Made by a program: the position numbers and the translations under genes. From positions 9,424,001 through 9,488,000 of the forward strand of contig NZ_CP041244.1 in NCBI RefSeq assembly GCF_006547145.1: 64,000 nucleotides of DNA. Direction: 5' to 3'. Below, piece by piece: positions 60,864-64,000 of this stretch. The notes below the pieces were generated by a model. That model had not been told where the DNA came from. It made no database searches and saw only the letters and a program-made list of their open reading frames with translations. The stretch comes from Actinomadura sp. WMMA1423 (GTDB lineage Bacteria; Actinomycetota; Actinomycetes; Streptosporangiales; Streptosporangiaceae). Position 1 is the first letter of the stretch, and the number at the start of each line of letters is the position of its first letter.

Positions 60864-61676
60864 TCAGAGGGCGATACGCTCCGCCCCGGTGTAGACGTTC
60901 ATGTTCTCGCCGCGCAGGAAGCCCACGAGCGTCATCCCGGCGTCCTCGGCGAGGTCCACCGCCAGCGAGGACGGCGCCGACACCGCCGCCAGCACCGGGA
61001 CGCCCGCCGTCATCGCCTTCTGGGTCAGCTCGAACGACGCGCGCCCGCTCACCATGAGGACCGTCCCGGCCAGCGGCAGCCTCTCCTGCCGCAGCGCCCA
61101 GCCGATCACCTTGTCGACGGCGTTGTGCCGGCCGACGTCCTCCCGCACGGCCAGGAGCCCGCCGTCCGCGTCGAAGAGCCCGGCGGCGTGCAGGCCGCCC
61201 GTCCGGTCGAAAACACGCTGCGCCCCGCGCAGCCGCTCGGGCATCGTCGCCAGCACGGCAGGGGTCAGCCGCACCGGGTCCGCGGCCACCTCGTAGGGCC
61301 GGTCGGAGCGCAGTGCCTCGATGCTCGCCTTCCCGCAGACCCCGCAGGCGCTGGTGGTGGTGAACGCCCGCGTCATGGAGTCGTCGGGCGGTGTAACGCC
61401 CGGGGACAGCACGACGTCGAGCGTGTTCTGCTCCTCGGTGTCCGCGCAGTACCGCATCGTCGCGATGTCGGCGGCCCGGGCGACCACGCCCTCGGCCGCC
61501 AGGAAGCCGGCGACGAGGTCGAAGTCGTGCCCCGGGGTGCGCATCGTGATCGTGAGCGGCTTGCCGGCGACGCGTATCTCCAGCGGCTCCTCCGCCGCGA
61601 GCGTGTCGGGCCGCCGCACCGGCGCGCCGGACGCGCTCAGCCGCAGTACGGGCCTGCGCACGGTGATCCGCCCCAT
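60864..61676 (-). CDS. fdhD: formate dehydrogenase accessory sulfurtransferase FdhD
   Basis: 270 aa from ATG 61676; the frame continues 11 codons upstream but the family starts here. Transfers sulfur from a desulfurase to the Mo-bis-MGD cofactor of formate dehydrogenase. Seen: EEPLEIRVAGKPLTITMRTP near 30, the CGVCGKAS motif with two essential Cys near 110, and ALVREDVGRHNAVDKVIGWAL-like LLAVREDVGRHNAVDKVIG, SGRASFELTQKA and the C-terminal LVGFLRGENMNVY. No fdh structural genes are in view, yet tRNA-Sec lies 1 kb away. Confidence 0.95.
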   Translation of the reverse strand: MGRITVRRPVLRLSASGAPVRRPDTLAAEEPLEIRVAGKPLTITMRTPGHDFDLVAGFLAAEGVVARAADIATMRYCADTEEQNTLDVVLSPGVTPPDDSMTRAFTTTSACGVCGKASIEALRSDRPYEVAADPVRLTPAVLATMPERLRGAQRVFDRTGGLHAAGLFDADGGLLAVREDVGRHNAVDKVIGWALRQERLPLAGTVLMVSGRASFELTQKAMTAGVPVLAAVSAPSSLAVDLAEDAGMTLVGFLRGENMNVYTGAERIAL

Positions 61677-61684
61677 GAACGTTG

Positions 61685-61690
61685 ACGGTA
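61685..61690 (-). promoter_or_regulatory. -10 box for a probably leaderless fdhD mRNA
   Basis: On the minus strand TACCGT ends 8 bases before the ATG at 61676; no Shine-Dalgarno sequence is present. Confidence 0.35.
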
Positions 61691-61734
61691 CCCCGACGAC
61701 CCGCCGCAAACGAAGGGCGCGGGCTCCGCGCGGG

Positions 61735-62361
61735 TCAGTCCGGTACTCCGCGGGGGCGGGGGGCCCGCCACCCCTGGCGCATGGCGAGGACGCGGAGCCC
61801 GAACGCCATCGCGGCGGCGCCCGCGGTGACGGCTCCGCCGTGCAGGCCGGCGGCGTCTGCCGCGGCGGTCGCGGCGGCGCCGAGCAGCGCGGGGACCGCG
61901 TACAGCTGCCGGTCGTAGAGCACCGCGGGGATCCGCCCGGCCAGCACGTCGCGCAGGATGCCGCCGCCGACCGCCGTCACGATCCCGAGGAGCACCGCGT
62001 GCACCGGCGAGAGCCCGTACGCGAGCGCCTTGACCGTCCCGGTGGCGCAGAACAGCCCGAGCCCGGCGGCGTCGAACAGCAGCACCGCGGGCAGCAGCCG
62101 CGTCACCTGCGGATGCCAGAAGAACACCAGCGCCGAGGCCGCCAACGGGACCAGCACGTAACCGAGGTCGGTGAAGGCCGCCGGCGGGACGGCCCCGATG
62201 AGCAGGTCGCGCAGGATCCCGCCGCCGAGCGCGGTGATCTCCGCCAGCACCACCATCCCGACGACGTCCAGCCGCTGCCGGACGGCCGCGAGGGCCCCCG
62301 AGACCGCGAAGACGAAGATCCCGGCGAGGTCGAGCAGCCAGGCGACACCCTGGCCGCTCAA
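61735..62361 (-). CDS. TRIC-type / UPF0126 trimeric cation channel family protein
   Basis: 208 aa with a TTG start that overlaps the upstream DUF3099 gene stop (TTGA). Seven membrane segments in two repeats with the hallmark GGGILRDLLIGAVPPA near 45 and GGGILRDVLAGRIPAV near 130. Prokaryotic TRIC relatives form K+-permeable trimers; the role here is not known. Coupled translation with the small DUF3099 protein. Confidence 0.9.
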   Translation of the reverse strand: MSGQGVAWLLDLAGIFVFAVSGALAAVRQRLDVVGMVVLAEITALGGGILRDLLIGAVPPAAFTDLGYVLVPLAASALVFFWHPQVTRLLPAVLLFDAAGLGLFCATGTVKALAYGLSPVHAVLLGIVTAVGGGILRDVLAGRIPAVLYDRQLYAVPALLGAAATAAADAAGLHGGAVTAGAAAMAFGLRVLAMRQGWRAPRPRGVPD

Positions 62362-62549
62362 TCGCGCCGGTCCCGGCGGTCGATGTTCCAGTTCGCCACG
62401 ATCGCGGCGAACGGGGGGATCACCAGCGCGACCACCGTCATCGCGATCGCGGCCGTGTGCGAGTACAGCCGCACCACCGCCCAGGCCAGCACGAACAGGG
62501 TGAGGCAGGTCCCCATCATGATCCCGTAGGCCAGCTTGCGACGCCTCAT
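62358..62549 (-). CDS. DUF3099 small membrane protein
   Basis: 63 aa with two hydrophobic helices (residues 5-27 and 33-52) and basic ends (MRRRKLAYGIMMGTCLTLFV, WNIDRRDRRD). The YGIMMGTCLTLFVLAW pattern with IPPFAAIVAN is that of DUF3099 proteins, found widely in actinobacteria. Function unknown. Confidence 0.85.
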   Translation of the reverse strand: MRRRKLAYGIMMGTCLTLFVLAWAVVRLYSHTAAIAMTVVALVIPPFAAIVANWNIDRRDRRD

Positions 62550-62588
62550 GCCCTCACGTTACGCCGCGCCCGAACCGGCTCGCCCCGC

Positions 62589-62612
62589 CCCCGCCCCCGC
62601 CTGGGGGCGGGG
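62589..62612 (-). terminator. terminator hairpin of the tRNA-Sec gene
   Basis: Arms CCCCGCCCCC and GGGGGCGGGG with loop GCCT, directly after the 3' CCA of tRNA-Sec on the minus strand. Confidence 0.8.
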
Positions 62613-62708
62613 TGGCGGAGGCGTACGGGAATCGAACCCGCCGTCCCGAGATCCTCGGGACCGTCGGCTTTGAAGGCCGGGGAGGCCACCAGGCGCTCAC
62701 ACGCCTCC
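62613..62708 (-). tRNA. selC: selenocysteine tRNA (anticodon TCA)
   Basis: On the minus strand the sequence begins GGAGGCGT (8-base acceptor arm) and ends ACGCCTCC then G and an encoded CCA. The anticodon stem-loop reads GGCCTTCAAAGCC, giving anticodon TCA for the UGA codon. A long variable arm (GTCCCGAG and CTCGGGAC pair) and the T-loop GGTTCGATTCC are present, typical of the bacterial Sec tRNA. About 96 bases with CCA. It implies SelA/SelB and at least one selenoprotein; fdhD nearby suggests formate dehydrogenase. Confidence 0.93.
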
Positions 62709-62718
62709 GGCGGTGATC

Positions 62719-64000
62719 TTAGCCGGTGTACAGGGCGTCGATGTCGGCGGCGTACTTGGTGTGCACGACGCGGCGCTTGAGCTTGAGGGTCGGGGTGAGC
62801 TCCTCGCTCTCGGCGGTCCACTCGGCGGTGAGCAGCCGCCACCTCTTGACCTGCTGGACGCGGGCGAGCCGGGCGTTGGCGTCCTCGACCGCCCGGGCGA
62901 CCTCCTCCAGGACGAGGGGGTGGTCGGCGAGGGCGGCGAGGTCGGTGGCCTCGATCCCGTGGGCCGCCGCCCAGACGGGCGCGACCTCGCCGTCGAGGGT
63001 GATGAGGGCGATGACGTAGGGGCGGCGGTCGCCGAAGGCGAGGGCCTGGCCGATGAGCGGGTGCTCCTTGAGGCGGTTCTCGACCAGGGACGGCGCGATG
63101 TTCTCGCCGCCCGCGGTGATGATCAGCTCCTTCTTGCGGTCGACGACGGTGAGGAAGCCGTCGCCGTCGAGGCGGCCGACGTCACCGGTGTGCACCCAGC
63201 CGTCCGAGTCGATCAGGTCCGCGGTGGCGTCGGGCCGGTCCAGGTATCCGGGGGTGCACGTGGCCCCGCGGACGAGGATCTCGCCGTCGTCGGCGAGCTT
63301 CAGTTCGACGCCGGGGAAGGGGCGCCCCACGGTGCCGAGCTTGAACGAGTCGGCCAGGTTGGCGGTGATGGCGCCCGTCGTCTCCGTCATCCCGTAGGCG
63401 TCGAAGATCTTCAGGCCGAGGCCGGCGAAGAACCGGGCCACCTCGACGGGCAGCGGCGCGGCGGCGCTGGACGCCTGGAGGACCCGGTCCAGGCCGAGCA
63501 GGGCGCGCATGGGGGTGAGGACGGCCTGGTCGGCGCGCTCGAAGGCCTCGGCGATCTCGGGGGTGAGCGTGCCCCCGTGCTCCTGCGCCGTCACGTAGGC
63601 GCGGCCCGCGTCGAGGGCGGCGGCGACCGCCCGCTTCTTCGCCTCGTCCCGCTCGGCCGACAGCACGGCCTGGATGCCGGCCATGATCTTCTCCCAGACG
63701 CGCGGGACGCCGAAGAAGGAGTGCGGCCGGACCGCGCCGAGGACCGACGTCAGCTGGGCCGGGTCGGGGCAGAAATGGACGTGCGAGGCCAGCCGGACCG
63801 GCAGGTAGTAGCTGAGCACGCGGTCGGCGATGTGGGCGAACGGCAGGTAGGAGATCCCGGCGGGGTGCTCGGGCAGGACCGAGCTGCGCTCGACCATCTC
63901 GGCCTCGTGCAGCACCATCGAGTGCGTGATCAGGACGCCCTTGGGGTCGCCGGTGGTGCCGGAGGTGTAGAGCAGGGTGACGGTGTCCTCGGGCCTGACC
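62719..64000 (-). CDS. AMP-dependent acyl-CoA synthetase (long-chain fatty acid type), partial
   Basis: Open to the right edge, so the N-terminus is missing; about 427 residues are visible, ending DIDALYTG. Activates fatty acids as acyl-AMP then acyl-CoA. Seen: LLYTSGTTGDPKGV (P-loop) near the window edge, YLPFAHIADRV, FFGVPRVWEKI, YGMTETTGAI, GWVHTGDVGRLDGDGFLTVVDRKKE and a GGENIAP segment. This is the FadD15/long-chain AMP-ligase class seen in actinobacteria. Its stop is 10 bases upstream of the tRNA-Sec 5' end. Confidence 0.93.
   Translation of the reverse strand, partial: VRPEDTVTLLYTSGTTGDPKGVLITHSMVLHEAEMVERSSVLPEHPAGISYLPFAHIADRVLSYYLPVRLASHVHFCPDPAQLTSVLGAVRPHSFFGVPRVWEKIMAGIQAVLSAERDEAKKRAVAAALDAGRAYVTAQEHGGTLTPEIAEAFERADQAVLTPMRALLGLDRVLQASSAAAPLPVEVARFFAGLGLKIFDAYGMTETTGAITANLADSFKLGTVGRPFPGVELKLADDGEILVRGATCTPGYLDRPDATADLIDSDGWVHTGDVGRLDGDGFLTVVDRKKELIITAGGENIAPSLVENRLKEHPLIGQALAFGDRRPYVIALITLDGEVAPVWAAAHGIEATDLAALADHPLVLEEVARAVEDANARLARVQQVKRWRLLTAEWTAESEELTPTLKLKRRVVHTKYAADIDALYTG

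Noticed and set aside
62546..62842. Open frame across the selenocysteine tRNA
   Set aside because: It covers the tRNA and the end of the synthetase gene and has no protein-like features.

Overview
The window comes from a high-GC (roughly 73%) Gram-positive actinomycete. The gene content fits the Streptosporangiales, and a Thermomonosporaceae-type genome such as Actinomadura is my best guess (inference from gene order and composition; no marker gene for species is present). Genes are packed tightly with many 4-base start/stop overlaps (GTGA, ATGA, TGATG). Several genes appear to be transcribed leaderless from a TAnnnT -10 box placed 6-8 bases before the start codon. I see no phage, insertion sequence or CRISPR array; this is chromosomal core mixed with accessory genes.

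Left part (1-8.2 kb, minus strand): a pentose-phosphate/glycolysis operon, transketolase, transaldolase and then three tandem phosphoglucose-isomerase-like genes (the third runs off the left edge). Divergent from it (8.7-12.1 kb) are heme O synthase ctaB, a PrsW-type intramembrane protease and heme A synthase ctaA. On the minus strand at 12.1-17.5 kb are a PolX DNA polymerase, a stand-alone proteasome beta subunit, an EamA exporter and an ABC-2 export pair.

17.6-22.3 kb: arginine deiminase operon (arcA, arcC, amino-acid permease, universal stress protein) without an ornithine transcarbamylase. 22.3-29.1 kb: a complete SUF iron-sulfur assembly operon (sufR-B-D-Rieske-C-S-U-T), whose promoter carries a near-consensus IdeR/DtxR iron box and an ACACT-N5-TGTGA SufR operator.

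29.2-38.6 kb: a STAND NTPase with TPR repeats next to a small membrane protein, a two-component system, a degenerate EAL-CBS protein, a small membrane protein and three AIM24-family genes in a row. 38.6-47.7 kb: a VOC-domain protein, an ABC-F ATPase with an attenuator-like leader, a small helix-turn-helix protein, an enoyl-CoA hydratase, a secreted X-Pro dipeptidyl-peptidase-like enzyme, an ABC exporter and a sulfotransferase.

47.8-64 kb: sirtuin, LD-carboxypeptidase / unknown / glycerate kinase operon, YczE with its divergent MocR-type regulator, CBS protein, MFS transporter, phytoene-desaturase-like oxidoreductase, an EphD-like epoxide hydrolase-SDR fusion, a predicted diiron hydrolase, FdhD, a TRIC-type channel, DUF3099 protein, the selenocysteine tRNA, and the C-terminal part of an acyl-CoA synthetase. 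FdhD plus tRNA-Sec indicate that the organism makes a selenocysteine-containing formate dehydrogenase.
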